Assembly: GCA_029959085.1 (NCBI GenBank)
Contig: JARWIR010000002.1
Coordinates: forward strand, 63,914,154 to 63,978,153
Length of the DNA: 64,000 nucleotides
Direction: 5' to 3'
Source of the DNA: Nemophila menziesii
Lineage: Eukaryota > Streptophyta > Magnoliopsida > Boraginales > Hydrophyllaceae
Shown: in pieces, positions 30,817 through 43,152 of the stretch
How the letters are laid out: each line of letters begins with the position of its first letter
Numbering within the stretch: the stretch's first letter is position 1
Program-made: the position numbers and the translations under genes
Notes under the pieces: generated by a model
What the model was told of the DNA's origin: nothing
The model's database searches: none
What the model saw: only the letters and a program-made list of their open reading frames with translations

Positions 30817-32377
30817 TGATGTCTCCCTAATTGTTCTTATTTTAGACCCTTGGGAGACATCATTTTTGGTGTTTATTTGATTAATATGATAGACTTTTGG
30901 ACTTAAATTGCAATAATCCGGAATTCCCTTTTTATTTCTAGCATTTTTAATTTATTAAACTTTTGCGCGTAATATTGGTATTTTTAGTGTAAAGTTTACA
31001 GGTTTTAGATGTTAGCTAGGAGAGGAATCCGAGGAGAAAGTCAAAGATCGTGAATTAGAGTCAAGACTTGAAGATAAATCCCGAAGATATTATTTTTAGA
31101 GCTGAAAATCCACTTTCCAGGCCATAGATTGCTGATTTCGAGGTTCTTAAGCGATGATTTAGCCGCTGACCTTTGAAGAGAAATCATTCCTTATCGACTT
31201 ACGGAACTTTAGCAACTGGAATGAGGTCAATCGGAGTCATAACGCATCGGGAAAAGCCGTTTTAGTGAAGGTGTATCAGCAGTTACGGGATTTTGGGCTT
31301 AGAAAGTGGGCTTGGACATTTAATTAATATTCTATTTTCTGGTCCAAGCCCTAGAACGAATTTATGCTTATAAAAGGAGGTCTGGACTTCTATTTTTCAC
31401 ACAATTCACATTCCACAAGATTAAAACACCAGAGAGAAGCAACAGAAGGAAGAAGAAGAAGCTACAAGAGCTGGAGTGGGTCTATAGCTCCGTTCGTAGT
31501 CATTCCAATTCCGGAAATTAGGTTCTTTTTATATTTTAATTTTGTAAACAATATGAATTCCCTTTCTTTCAATTTAGTTTTTAATTTTAATATGAGCTAA
31601 GCTTTTAATAGTGCTTGAGAACAAACAATGGGTGAATCTTAATTTTATGAAATAACGAATGTTGAATTTGGGTTTATGCTAAATTAAATTAGATTGGGTT
31701 TATTACTCTTTTCGATAATTTGTGATTATTTACTGATTTTAGAGTCGCGAACTAAGATTAGGTATTAGTATCTAAGCTATTCCACATAAGTGGCGTGTGG
31801 ATCATCCTGACGGAGGGTTTAGGTATAGAATTAATTATTCAATCTAGGATAAAAGCTATTGATTCTGACGAACTTAGCTAATTCTAGGGCCAATGAGGTA
31901 AAACACTTAATCATCCAACGGTGGATCATATTTACCCTGACGGGACTAGTGACACTTTAGGATCGCCTTATAGTCCACCCTGACGGGGGTATAAGGAATT
32001 TAGAATCCCGACCATTGTAATTGACCAATTTAGCCCTTAAACAACATAAGTTAGGAAGTAAGATTAGGAAGATCCTTGCGTTCTCAAGTACTACATCTCA
32101 TATTGCGTTTTCACTTATTTTACTTGCGTCTTAGCTTCTACTTGCATTTAATTATTTGTCTTTTATTCATTAGCTTTAATCAACAAAACCAAACAAACAT
32201 TTTATTATCTTTTACTTTCGTAAGTGCATCAATCACTACTTGCTAAACATTGTGATCAACCATCCGTCCTTGGAACGAATCTGTATTATCATACATACTA
32301 CTTGGGACAACCGTACACTTGCGGTTGTGGTTCGATTAGCATTTGCATTTATTTTTAGAACACACAAAGGACCACCA
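30817..32377 (+). mobile_element. 3' LTR of E3
   Basis: 1,561 bp, nearly identical to 19563-21122; TATAAAA at 31369-31375. Ends ACCACCA before the GTGAT duplication. Confidence 0.92.
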
Positions 32378-32382
32378 GTGAT
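32378..32382. repeat. Target site duplication GTGAT (right of E3)
   Basis: Matches 19558-19562. Confidence 0.9.
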
Positions 32383-33017
32383 CAACTAAGAACAGGTGTT
32401 AGTATCTAGGCTATTCCACATATGTGGCGTGTGGATCATCCTGACGGGGGGTTTAGGTATGGACTTAATTACTCAATATAAAATCAAAACTATTTGACTC
32501 TAACGAGCTTAGTTAATTTTAGGGCCAATGTGGTAAAATTACTTAATCATTCGAAATTGGATCATATTTACCCTGACGGGACTAGTGAAACTCTAGAATA
32601 GCCTTGTAGTCCACCCTGATGGGGGTACAAGGAATTTAGAATCCCGACCAATGTTAATTGACCAATTTAACCCTTAAACAACATATGTTATGAAATAGAA
32701 TTAGGAGGATCCCTTGCGTCTCTCAAGTACTGCCTTCTCATATTTGCATCTTACCTTCATTTACTTGCGTTTTATTATTTATTTGCATTTTATTTATAGT
32801 CTTTCATTACTTAGAATTAATACAAACAACCAATCAATCATTATATCTTTTACTTGCTTCCATAAGTGCAACCATTCATTATTTGATAAGCATTGTAGTT
32901 AACCAACCGTCCCTGCGAACGATCTTGTTATCACTTATATTACTTGGGACAACCGTACACTTGCGGTTGTGGTTCAATTACTTTTGCATTTATTTTAGAA
33001 CACACAAAGGACCACCA
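32383..33017 (+). mobile_element. 3' LTR of element D, right piece
   Basis: Continues the LTR interrupted at 19562 and ends ACCACCA at 33017. With the left piece it gives about 1,570 bp, close to the 1,560-bp LTRs of E3. Confidence 0.85.
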
Positions 33018-34256
33018 GTTACATGCAAGATTTACAACGATTCTGGATGATCCCTTGGATATCCAACTAGCATTCGAAGACAAAAACATGCAGGATTTGA
33101 CGGTTTGTGATTCAGAGTAGAATCGAAGAAGTTGTATTAATTGTTGGTTCAAACCAAGCCACACCTAAGTAAAACATTTTTGGGTTGGGCTTTGTCTCTT
33201 AAAACAATCCCATGACCCACAAAACATTTTATGGACATATATATACCACAAATTAATATTTTAGAAGGGTCCTTGATCAGTTTTAGAAGTGAGAAACGCC
33301 TGGAGCAAGAGAGAAGAAGAGAAGAAGGATATGAGAAGATGTTCATTCCATTCCAACCATCCAGTTTGCCTTTTTTCAGCAATTAGTAGACTATTCTTAT
33401 TATATTTTATCTTTTGAACATGAATATAACATTCGTAGTTGCTATTTTTTCTTATTTTAGTATGAAGTAATTCTATTTAGCTTGAGAACAACATTTATAT
33501 ATGAACCCTAGACTTGTTTTATGCATTTATTGAATTTGGGAGATTGCCTGTAATAGAATTATGTTTGTGATTGCTTTGTATTATGTATTTTCCTTATTTT
33601 TGTGGTCCTTGATATGCGCAAATAGGGATTAAAATTTAGTAATTAGGATTGTCACCCTAATTAGAGTTCAATTATTTGAAACGATATATCATCGTCTAGT
33701 GTCTGATAGTGATCCTGGCGAGCTTCCCTAACTAGATAGTCAATAGAGTTAGATATAACCACCGATCATTTCCTAGGATCCCCTCAACCAAGTCCCCTAG
33801 TTGTGTTGAGGTTACCCCCTAAGCTACCCTAATGGGAGTTAGGATGAATTTAGAATCCCAACTATTGCATATTTCCCATTTCTTTCTTAATCAATAAAAT
33901 GTAAGAACAAGACTAGTGGGGATTACTTGCTAGTTCTCAAGGTAAACTATCATAACTTTTCTCTCTCTATTTAATTTATTTTAGTTACATTCATAGTTAA
34001 TCATTAATTGCATTTAGTTATAAAGTAGAACCAACAAAAAATATCTTTTATCTTTTGTGTATCACTCTATCAACTCGTTCAAGTACACTTCCTAAGAACG
34101 CAATCTCTAAATTAACATTCATAGTCCCTGAGAACGTTATCTGTTTTGCTTACTTATTACTTGCAAATGATCCGTACACTTGCAAAAAATTTATCCCGTT
34201 TTCTAGAGGTGTGGGCACTTTTCTATCATTATTTCACTACACCTTTGGAAAAGGCA
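33018..34256 (+). mobile_element. Diverged, truncated Athila-like LTR remnant
   Basis: From about 33400 the layout follows an Athila LTR: leader after a TATA region, repeated 'agaatcccaactat' and 'taacatt...ccctgagaac' phrases, and a 'cgtacacttgc' word. It ends CA at 34256, 5 nt before a primer-site-like sequence. The first ~380 bp are not clearly assignable. No gene seen. Confidence 0.5.
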
Positions 34257-34260
34257 TGTT

Positions 34261-34280
34261 TTGGCGCCGCTGCCAGAGAC
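34261..34280 (+). other. Mutated tRNA-Asp primer site
   Basis: TTGGCGCCGCTGCCAGAGAC; two changes from the sites of E3 and E5. Marks the start of an old internal region. Confidence 0.7.
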
Positions 34281-34374
34281 TACATCGTCAGTTTTGTGTT
34301 TGCTTAGTGTATTAGTTTTTGTTGTTCTGTTTTACACTTTGATTTTTTTGTTTTTCTCTATTTCAGGTTATTTA

Positions 34375-34644
34375 GATGGTTGGTCAACATAATCAAGGAA
34401 TTCCAGGTGCACTTCGAGTGCAACACATAAGTATTCTCCCTCTAGCTATTTTAGCTAATTGATTTAGGCCTACCCTAGTCATTTTAAGTCTATTATCGAG
34501 CTATGGGTATCACAGTAGCACCACACATCAAGATCTAGTCTGTGCTATTAAAAATTTCATGCAAATTTGTGATTCCTACATTACTAAGGGGGTCACAGGA
34601 GAAAATATGAACTACTTCATTTTCCAATTCTTCTTGATCGGAAG
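34375..34644 (+). pseudogene. gag fragment of an old Athila-like element
   Basis: Starts MVGQHNQGIPG; after an internal stop near 34460 the conserved core IKNFMQICDSYITKGV and FQFFLIGS is readable, then breaks at 34645 where an inverted LTR begins. About 90 codons remain. Confidence 0.7.
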
Positions 34645-35204
34645 TGTGAGCGAGTGTGATAAAAATCAACACTAGAGAAGAGAAGTAACAACCGCAAGTG
34701 TACGGGTCGTCCAAGTAATAAGTAAGTAACAACAGGATTATCGTCTCCACAGGGATTGTGACGTACGATTGATATGTTTAAATGAAGAGTAGAATTAATT
34801 GCAGAAATAAATAAAATAGATATTTGTTTTGGTTTTTTTAATATTAAAATATTAAACAAAAAAATTTTGAGTAAATTAACCTAACTAAGAATTAAACTAA
34901 AGAGATTACTAAATATAAGAGAGATACTCGAGCATCTCTAGGGAATTGTCTCAGTCTACAATCTAATGCATTCGATTTAGGGGTAAAGTGGGTAATTGAT
35001 ATTAGCCGGGACTCTAATATTTTCCTATTTCCTGACATGGTAGACTTAGAAGTTGTTCTACGATATTACAGACACCATCAGGACAACTATAAACTCTTTC
35101 AAATAATTATGACTAAACCCAACTGGATACGTGGTTAGTTAACGCCGGCAGGCTCAATAACTAAAACCACGTGTTTCAATCCACCTTCTGGATGATTGCC
35201 AGCA
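34645..35204 (-). mobile_element. Truncated LTR remnant, minus strand
   Basis: In reverse it reads as the last ~560 bp of an Athila-type LTR: 'cgtacacttgcggttg' near 34690-34700 and spaced words 'gacatggtagac', 'caccatcagg'. Its left edge interrupts the gag fragment and its right edge is cut by the E5 LTR. Confidence 0.6.
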
Positions 35205-36733
35205 TGATGTCTCCTCTCTTGTTCTATATTTATATGCCTAGGAGACATCAAATTACGTGATTATCTGGCTAATTTAATAGACTTTTAGTAATAATATGCA
35301 ATATTCCAATTTCTCTCCTCCGATTTTAGTATTTTTAATTTATTAAGCTTTTGCGCGTAATATTGTGTATTTTAGTGAAAAGTTTGTAGGTTTTGAATAT
35401 TAGCTAGGAGAGGAATCCGAGAATAAAGTCAAAGATCGTGATACGGAGTCAAAGCGTGAAGACAAATCCCGAAAGAATTGATATTTCAGAGCTGCAAATC
35501 TGTAAAATTGACAAAGATTGCTGATATCGAACCACCTAAGAGTAGATTGATCCGCTGACTTGTGAAGAGAAAACGTGCCCCCATTGAGTTACGGAACTTT
35601 AGAAACTGGAATTAGATCAATCGGGATTGAAACGAGTCAGTTAGGGCTGTTTCCGTGGAAGTGGTACTGCAGTTACGGGATTTTGGGCTAAGATAATGAA
35701 CTTGGGCCTTTATTATTTCATTTAATTATTAGCCCAAGGTCCAGGTTCGATTTTATAAGTATAAATAGGGCTTTTGACTTCTATTTTTCACACAATTCGT
35801 TATTTACAAAAGTCAGACAAGAAGAAAAGAAGCAGAAGCAAGGAAAAGACGAAGCTTGGAGCTAGAGACTGTCTATATCTCCACTTTGCAGCCGAATCAT
35901 TTTCCTAATTAGGTTTCTTATTTTCTTAAATTTTTCAATTATGAGCTAATTTCATTCAGTACTTGAGAACGCATAATGGATTGAACCATAATTATTTCAT
36001 TCTGTGTTATTGAATTTGGGATTATATTAATTTAATTCAAATTGGGTATTTATTATTTTTCCTTAATTTACAATTATTGACTTTTATTGAAGTAATTAAT
36101 CAATATTGGGATTTAGTACTTAGGCTATTCCAATTAGTGGCGATCGGATCACCTTGACGGGGGGTCTAGGTACGGAACTAATTAACGAAAGTAGGATATA
36201 AATTATTTGACCTTGACAGGCTTAATTAATCTTACGTCCAATTGGGTATTTAGACTTAAACCATTCGAAGGTGGACTATATTCACCCTGACGGGGTTTGT
36301 AGCACCTGAGAAGAGCTCCTTAGTCCACCCTGACGGGGGTAAGGAGATTATTGAATCCTGACCAATAGTAATTACCGAATTTGTCCCTTAAACAATACAT
36401 GGAATGATTTGATTTAGGTGAAATCCTAGCGTTACTCGAGTAATACTTTCTCATATCTTGCGTCCAACTATTTTTACTTGCGTCTAATTTTATATTTGCA
36501 TTAATTTAGTCTTTTTAATTATTGTCTTAGTTTTTAGAAAACCAACAAACAAATCTTATAATCATTTACTTGCTTTTCCGTGCAATTAAACACTACTTGA
36601 TAAGCATTAGAGTCAACCAATCCGTCCCTGAGAACGAATATGTTTATCACTATTATTACTTGGGAAACCGTACACTTGCGGTTTCGGTTCTCTTTACTTA
36701 TTGCATTAATTTAGAACACACTAAGGACCACCA
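35205..36733 (+). mobile_element. 5' LTR of E5 (1,529 bp)
   Basis: TGATGTCTCC...ACCACCA; 46-bp palindrome-bounded start (35205-35250); TATAAATA at 35760-35767; four CCTGACGGG-like words at 36150-36330. Confidence 0.9.
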
Positions 36734-36739
36734 AGTTTT

Positions 36740-36757
36740 TGGCGCCGCTGCCGGGGA
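36740..36757 (+). other. Primer binding site, tRNA-Asp type (E5)
   Basis: TGGCGCCGCTGCCGGGGA, 6 nt after the LTR. Confidence 0.88.
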
Positions 36758-36857
36758 CGGTAGCGTGTGACCCGGTGTTTATCCTTTAGCGTTAGTTGCA
36801 TTTTTTTTCAGTTTTATGCTTGTTTGTTCATCTTTTTCAGGTTTTTAGGTTTGGTGT

Positions 36858-38645
36858 ATGCGAAGGAGACTTTTTAAGGATCTTGAGACATTACCTCCGA
36901 TCCTTGATAATCCGGAATTATTAGTCAGACTTGCTAACAAGAGAAGGAAAGAACAAGAAGCTCAAGAAGTAGAAGAACTAGCGAACATAATGAATAATAT
37001 TAACCTTCATAACCAAGAGAACCCAGGAGTTCAGCTAGACGCGAATGGTCAGCCACTAATTCCCCCAGGCATTCCTAATCTTCCAGTTCCACCTGTCACT
37101 CCGAATCCTCCAGTTCAAGTTCAAATAGCTGACCCATGGGTTCTTACCGGTCCAGCACAAGAACCATTCCTTGCCCCTCCTCTTGGGATTGGCCCAGCTA
37201 ATATCAATGTTCCGAGATTCCGTCCAGATTCGGGTATGCTAGCTCAATTTCAGAATTTCGGAAATTTTCGTGGCAAGTCCGGAGAAGATCCACTTCGCGC
37301 AGTACAAAAATTTATGCAAATCTGCGATTCATACATTACGCAAGGAGTAACGAGGGAGCAAATGTATTTTGCTACATTCTGATTTTTCTTAATAGATGGA
37401 ATGAGTGATTGACATGATTCGCAAGAACCAGGAAAGATTACGAATTGGGAACAGTTACAGGCTGCGTTTTTCGACAGATATTATCCGTCCAACATGAGGT
37501 TAGATGCTCAACTTGAATTAACACATTTCCGACAAGAGTATGATGAAGCGTTGAGTAGAAGTTGGTCGAGATTTCATAAATGTTTACGAAGCGTCCCCAA
37601 TCATGACCTTTCAGAACAACTACAATTGAAAATTTTCTATAACGGTCTTGAGGGGAGTTCACGAAAAGATTTAGATTTGTTATGTGGTGGTGCGTTTTTA
37701 CGAGTTCAACCTGCTTACGCAAGAATTATTTTAGATAGAACAGTTGATAATGAAGTAGGACGGAATACCGTAAGAACACCAGTTAAAGGGGGAGTTAATA
37801 ATGTCAACACTGAAGAGAAGTTCAACTCCTTAGAGAACAAGATACAAACCACATTAGAACAACAGTTGAGACAACTTACATTAGCCGTGAATGAAGGTTT
37901 TTCGAATAATAGAGTAGAGGTAAAGGCTTCAGAAGAGGTGTATGGATGTGAGTATTGTGGTGTGAATGATCACGATTGGGAGAATTGTCAGAATAATCAA
38001 GAGTCTGTGATGTTTGTCTCCAACAGAGCAAATTTTAATTCGAATGGTAATGGATATCAGCCTAATAGAAACCATCCTGGGTTTCAATATTCAAATCCTA
38101 ATGGGGCAGCTAATCCGACTTACGCATATCAGCCGCGTCCCCAAGGTAACAACTTCAATCCAAGACCTCATAAAATTATCAAGGGGGACAGAATCAAGGA
38201 AACTACGTTCAGAGACAACCTCCTCAAGAAAATTATAACGACACCATGAACCAAAAATCCCTACCTGCTCAACCACAAGAAGGTGCGAATAACCTTCAGA
38301 AAACCGTAGAAAGCTTGATTGCCCTTCACACACAATCAGCCCAAAGACAACAAGCTTCTGAAGCACACATAAAAATGTTAGAAGATCAAATTGCGCACAT
38401 GTCAAAGCAATTAAATCAGCGTCCACAAGGAAGACTTCCTAGCGATACAGAGGTCCCAAAACAAACCAAAGATTGTAATGCCATAGCGTTGAGAAGTGGT
38501 AAGAAACTTCCTCCTCCCCCATTTCCAGTCATGAAAGAAAAATAAGTGATAAATAAAGAAAAACCAGTAGTGGAGGAGGTAGAAAAAGAAAGTGAGCCTG
38601 AAGTAGTAGAGGTGGAGAAAATTCCAGAAGTTCAGAAAAAGAAAG
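36858..38645 (+). pseudogene. gag of E5, broken and interrupted by E6
   Basis: Starts MRRRLFKDLE as in E3. Stops at 37380-37382 and shortly after (the W of the SEWHD motif is now TGA). The frame then stays open to a frameshift near 38170, and continues in another frame to 38543-38545. Gag core (FMQICDSYITQGV; RYYPSNMRLDAQLEL) and zinc knuckle CEYCGVNDHDWENC are recognisable. E6 inserted after 38645. Confidence 0.88.
38641..38645. repeat. Target site duplication GAAAG (left of E6)
   Basis: Matches 48390-48394. Confidence 0.9.
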
Positions 38646-40180
38646 TGATGTCTCCTCATTTGTGATAGATTTATATTAGGACGAGACATCATTTTTAGTG
38701 ATTTAGAAGTCATTAATGTCGATTTTCTTGAGAAATAGTGCACTTTTCCATTTTGAGTCTTGATTTAGTGAAATAATATTTTTCGAGCATATTGGGTTTA
38801 ATTGTTTATTTAGTGTGTAGCTTTAAAGATAATTATGGAGATTAACTAGAGTCCAAGTCAAAGACTACAAGATATGGAAAGAGATTAGCATGGTAATTTG
38901 AGATAAGGAAACAAAAGCTAAAAATATGGAAAAGGAAAAGCTGCCTAAATCTGAGATTTTGCAGCACACGCCTAAAGAAGTGGCGATTACTCCTACAAGG
39001 AAGCCGATTTTGGTAATTTCCTATCATAGGGACATAGATAATTCTGTGAGGATTCTTTTGGTATCTTATGGAGCTCAAACCGACCAATGACGAAGAAGAT
39101 GTGTTCAAAACGGTCCAGCAGTGTTTATCTTTATTTCCATACGAATTTGAGTTGGGCTAGGAGTCCAATACTTTATCTCTTCCTCAAGAAAACGAATTAG
39201 GTCTTCTAAACACCTATAAATACACCCTTATATCACTTGTAAATGATCCTTGCCTCATAGTAATTAGTTCTTAAGGTTTTATTCTTCCAGTTTATTGTAG
39301 AGAGCAAGATGATGTCTTTTGTAATTTCTTTTAGTTTATTTCCTTCAGGTATGAACTAAACTCCCCATAGCTTGGGTTTTGCATCATGTATAATCTATGA
39401 ATTCTAATTCTTCTATCTAAGTTTCTTTGGGAATTATATGTTTTAATCTGATATTAGCTGCTTACCTTTATATTTGATTATGTGTTTTGATTTAATGCTT
39501 GTTTTCCTTGCGGTGCGCAACGTTTAGGATTACCTTAATAGTAGTTAGATGATCACCTTAGCTGGGTGTTTAACTATTGAAACACCACATAACATCTAGT
39601 GTCGATATTAGTTCTGACAAAACATGATTCTAACTAGATAGTCATTAGGGTTTGTTTTAATCACCATATCACCAATTGATTGTTGCGTTTGCTTAGGGCC
39701 TTAGTAGCGTTTTATAACCCTCTTTGAAACCACGTATTGGTTGTGCCATAGCCCCCTTAGTCGCTCTCAAGGTCTAAGGTATGGGAATTTAGAATCCTGA
39801 CTAAGTATACCAAGAGCTAATATTCTCCCTTATAAACTAGATCTAAAAGAATTAGAAGGATTAGTGCATGCTAGCAAAACCTAAGCTATACTTCTCATCT
39901 CATATTCTTAGTATTTTATTTTATTGTCTTTATTTTCCTAGTTTTAATTAGTTAATTCGAAATTCATATCTTTAATTTTCTGTCTTTTAATTATTTACTT
40001 TTACTCGTTACTGTTACCTACTCGTATAACACACTTAAGTCCCTGAGAACAAACTCAACTTACTATCTAAAACTTGCATACGTCCTGTAATACTTGCAGT
40101 ATTGTGTCTGTCTAAGGTGAGAGTGCGTAGTTTTCTTGACTTATATTTATCTAATTTTTATCACACCCTAGGCGACACCA
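38646..40180 (+). mobile_element. 5' LTR of E6
   Basis: TGATGTCTCCTC start, GCGACACCA end, TATAAATA at 39215-39222; 46-bp palindrome-bounded start 38646-38691. Confidence 0.9.
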
Positions 40181-40186
40181 AGTTTT

Positions 40187-40204
40187 TGGCGCCGCTGCCG
40201 GGGA
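40187..40204 (+). other. Primer binding site, tRNA-Asp type (E6)
   Basis: TGGCGCCGCTGCCGGGGA, 6 nt after the LTR, identical to that of the autonomous E3 and E5. Confidence 0.88.
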
Positions 40205-40333
40205 CTTGTGTCTCGTTAGCGTGTGGGTTATCTATTTCGAGTAGTAGTTTTTAATTAGTTTTTATTTTTCAGTATTTAGTTTTTTTTCCGGATTTACGCT
40301 TGTGGGTTGCTTTAGTCTATTTCAGGTAACACA

Positions 40334-42380
40334 GTGTTTAATTCTTGGCCTCCGTTACCGGAGCCTGAGAGGAGCTTCAGATCTTATAATAAACGAATTC
40401 GTGAGGAAAGAGCCTTGAGAAGAGCTATGGCAGACATACAAGATAATGATCCGGAGTTAGTTTACTTTGCACCAGGAGGACCTCCAGCATTTATTCCACC
40501 TGGTGTACAACAACAACATCCTTTAGGAGGAGGTAATGGCCAGAATTTTCAACAGAATCGAGTAGAGCAAGATCTCCCTGGTCTTCATGTACCGTTTCAT
40601 GTTCAACTACTAGGTTACCATCCTCCAGAGATCCAAAATATCAAATTTCGGCCCAATCCGGGTATGCTCAGTCAATTTCAAAGTTTTGGACTCTACAATG
40701 GTACAGCAATTCAAGATCCGGTGAGATCGATTCAGAAGTTCATGCAGATTTGTGATGCCTACTTTACTCCGGGCATTACACGCGAGCAACTATATTGTCA
40801 TATGTTTTCGTTCTTCTTGACCGGTAGAGCTAGCGAATGGCTAGAAAGACAACCACATGGAACAATTCTTTCTTGGAGAGAACTTCAAGCAGCGTTCTTT
40901 AACCGTTTTTATCCGAAGAGCATGAGACTCAAAGATCAAACCGAGCTTGCAAGATTTTGTCAAGAGGATGGAGAAACAGTAGGAGAGTCATGGACAAGAT
41001 TTCAATAAAAATTAGCTAGATGTCCGCTCCATGGTTATATCCCTGCTCTACAACTCGCTATATTTTATGAAGGACTTAATGATAAAGGAAGAGAGAAGGT
41101 GGATAACATTGGAAAGGGTAATTTTGTGTCCATGAATCATAATGAAGCTTCCGAGGTTTTAGAAAATATTATGGAACAAGAAAGAAGTTGGCCTTCAACG
41201 TGAGCTTCTGTAGCAAAGACCCGAGGAACGCTTCGTTTAGATGCAGAAACTGCAAACTCAGCTCAAATATCCGCATTAGAAAATCAAATCAAAGAGCTGA
41301 AGTTAGAGATGCAAAAGAATTTAGCCGCTGCAAACGTAGTACAAGAAGCACAAGGTTGTCAACAATGTGGGGTTAATAATCATACATGGGAAGAGTGCGA
41401 ATCAAATCCACAATCTGTTTACTTTATATCCAACCGCGGAGGCTATCAATGGGGTAACCGAAACCATCCGGGTATGCAGTATTCAAATCCACAAGGGGCC
41501 GCTAATCCTGGTCATTATCAACCGCGCCCCCAGAACAACTCTTTCCAACCGAGAGGTCAGTCGCAAAATCAATATCAAAATAGACCTGCTCCCCCTCAAC
41601 AACCTGCTCAAGATGCATATACCGATTCGTTAGATCAGAAAGCTTTACCTCAGTATCCTCATGAAGGATCTATGGACAATCAACAGATAGTACAAGCTCT
41701 GGACCGTTTGACCACGACTATGAACGCTCAGGAAGAGAAAGTCCGAGGACAAGATGCCGCACTTCAGATTTTAGGTACTCAAGTAATACAGTTAAACAAA
41801 GTTTTAACAAATTTAATGGAACAAAAGGAAGTAAAGGCAATCGAAGGAGGTGAAAACAATGTTGGGTTCGAAGCTTGCAAGGCCATTTGCCTTGAAATTG
41901 AAGAAGAACAGAAGGAAGTACCGCATGCTGCCGTTAGTGCCGTGGAAGTTCTGAGTACTGAAGAAGAACCAACCAAGTCTAGCCCTGTGGAATCTGACTG
42001 TTCTGAGGTTTATGTGGAGGACGATCAGGAGAAAGCCGAATTTATACAACTACTAAGGAAGATGCAAGAGGAAATTCGATCGGTTATGGATTATCAAGCT
42101 GAGCTAAATTCGGAAGAGAAAGAAGATGAAGTTGCACCTGCTGTGCAAGAAGAGAAAGAAGAAGAGAAGTTGGAATCACCACCTGTTGTTCAACCAGTGT
42201 CATCAACTATTCCTAATACAAATCCTAAAGATGACACTGTACTCAAGACATTTGTAGAGGCATACCAACCTGAAAATATTAACGCCCAAATGCTTGAGAT
42301 TGCAAATAAAGACTTACACCGCAACAAGTTTTTACGCAAGTTATTCCTGAGAAAGAAGCGAGTGTAGAGATCCCAAGATA
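40334..42380 (+). pseudogene. gag of E6, broken
   Basis: Start MFNSWPPLPEPER. One frame runs to 42367 with stops at 41006-41008 (CAA to TAA by comparison with E7) and about 41202 (CGA to TGA); it then ends by frameshift. The capsid core (FMQICDAYFTPGI, SEWLERQPHGTI, FFNRFYPKSMRLKDQ), zinc knuckle CQQCGVNNHTWEEC and a long Glu-rich C-terminal part are visible. The core is clearly diverged from E3 gag, so the family is old relative to E3/E5. Confidence 0.88.
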
Positions 42381-42479
42381 GAATTTGAGAGTCTCAAGAA
42401 GAAGTGAAAGAGATCTACCAACAAAGCTTAAAGATCCGGGAAGTTTCAACCTTCCTATTCAAATTATTGGTAGCTCAAG

Positions 42480-43142
42480 GTGAAAGCTATGTACGATGTG
42501 AGTTCTGGTGTGAATTTTATGCCTAAGTCCGTGTTCGAGAGACTTGGACTTCAGAAATCAGAGAAAACTCCAGTGAAGTTGCAGTTCGCTGACAACTCAG
42601 TTCAGAGGACATGGGGAATAGTGGAGGACGTCTTAGTCCGTGCAGGTAATATCGCCATCCCTACTGACTTTGTTATTCTTGAGTTTGATGCAGATAAGCA
42701 GGTTCCAATCATACTTGGACGGCCTTTCATGGCCACAAGTCAAAGTGTCATCAACTTCCAGGAAGGGACCATTACCCTTCATGCTAAGAATGTATCCGAG
42801 ACTTTCTATGTCTTGGGTAAGAAACCAAGGAAGTTAGATCCCACCGTTCCTGTCATCCACATCCTTTCACATCACAAAGTCCCTCCTGAGAAGATCCACT
42901 TAAAGCCTGTGGATACTGAGCCAAACATTGAGTTTGGGGTTGGCCATGAAGTTCTATGGAAAGCTCACAAACGCGAGAATAGGCCACGAAGTTTCAAAGA
43001 CTCGTGGATGGGACCCTTCATTGTCACTAAGGTTGTTTCAGCCAAGGTGATAGAAATTCGACCCAAAACTGGGGTCAAGCGCAGATTAGTTGACGTTCAT
43101 AGCCTAACTCGTTGTTGGGGAGGCTATATTCGCAAATCTTGA
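42480..43142 (+). CDS. Protease plus integrase C-terminal-like tail of E6
   Basis: Open for 220 codons; similarity extends upstream in another frame to about 42390 (DPGSF motif). The protease site reads DVSSG where E7 has DVGSG, so the conserved Gly of the D-x-G motif is replaced and activity is doubtful. PIILGRPFMATSQ follows. The C-terminal ~90 residues contain FGVGHEVLWKA, SWMGPFIVTKV and end TRCWGGYIRKS, matching the integrase C-terminal domain layout (FxVGxxVL, then WxGPYxVTKV) and the B element tail. Nothing of RT, RNase H or integrase core lies between. Confidence 0.8.
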   Translation: MKAMYDVSSGVNFMPKSVFERLGLQKSEKTPVKLQFADNSVQRTWGIVEDVLVRAGNIAIPTDFVILEFDADKQVPIILGRPFMATSQSVINFQEGTITLHAKNVSETFYVLGKKPRKLDPTVPVIHILSHHKVPPEKIHLKPVDTEPNIEFGVGHEVLWKAHKRENRPRSFKDSWMGPFIVTKVVSAKVIEIRPKTGVKRRLVDVHSLTRCWGGYIRKS

Positions 43143-43152
43143 TAGAGGTAAC

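Larger units (their letters stand above)
19563..32377 (+). mobile_element. Element E3: complete young Athila-type Ty3/gypsy retrotransposon (12.8 kb)
   Basis: Two LTRs of about 1,560 bp, tRNA-Asp primer site, gag-protease, RT-RNase H-integrase, palindromic spacer, ORF3, 3' UTR and polypurine tract, with a GTGAT target duplication. By eye I count about seven substitutions and one indel between the LTRs, so insertion is recent. Athila assignment rests on the tRNA-Asp site, long LTRs, integrase without chromodomain, and an extra ORF after pol. The only coding defect seen is one in-frame TAA between protease and RT (24104-24106). Confidence 0.93.
15791..33017 (+). mobile_element. Element D: 3' part of an Athila element, split by two insertions
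   Basis: Begins about 30 bp before the GGGA hairpin (15821), in sequence that follows ORF3 in E3. The 5' LTR, gag-pol and ORF3 are missing. Continues through the 3' UTR, interrupted by a solo copia-like LTR (16750-18125), to the polypurine tract (18611-18625) and 3' LTR (18626-19562 and 32383-33017). That LTR is itself split by E3. Removing the insertions gives a continuous Athila 3' end. Confidence 0.85.

Noticed and set aside
34055..34315. 86-aa ORF before the old primer site
   Set aside because: Lies in an LTR remnant and runs across the primer site; no homologue in better kept LTRs.
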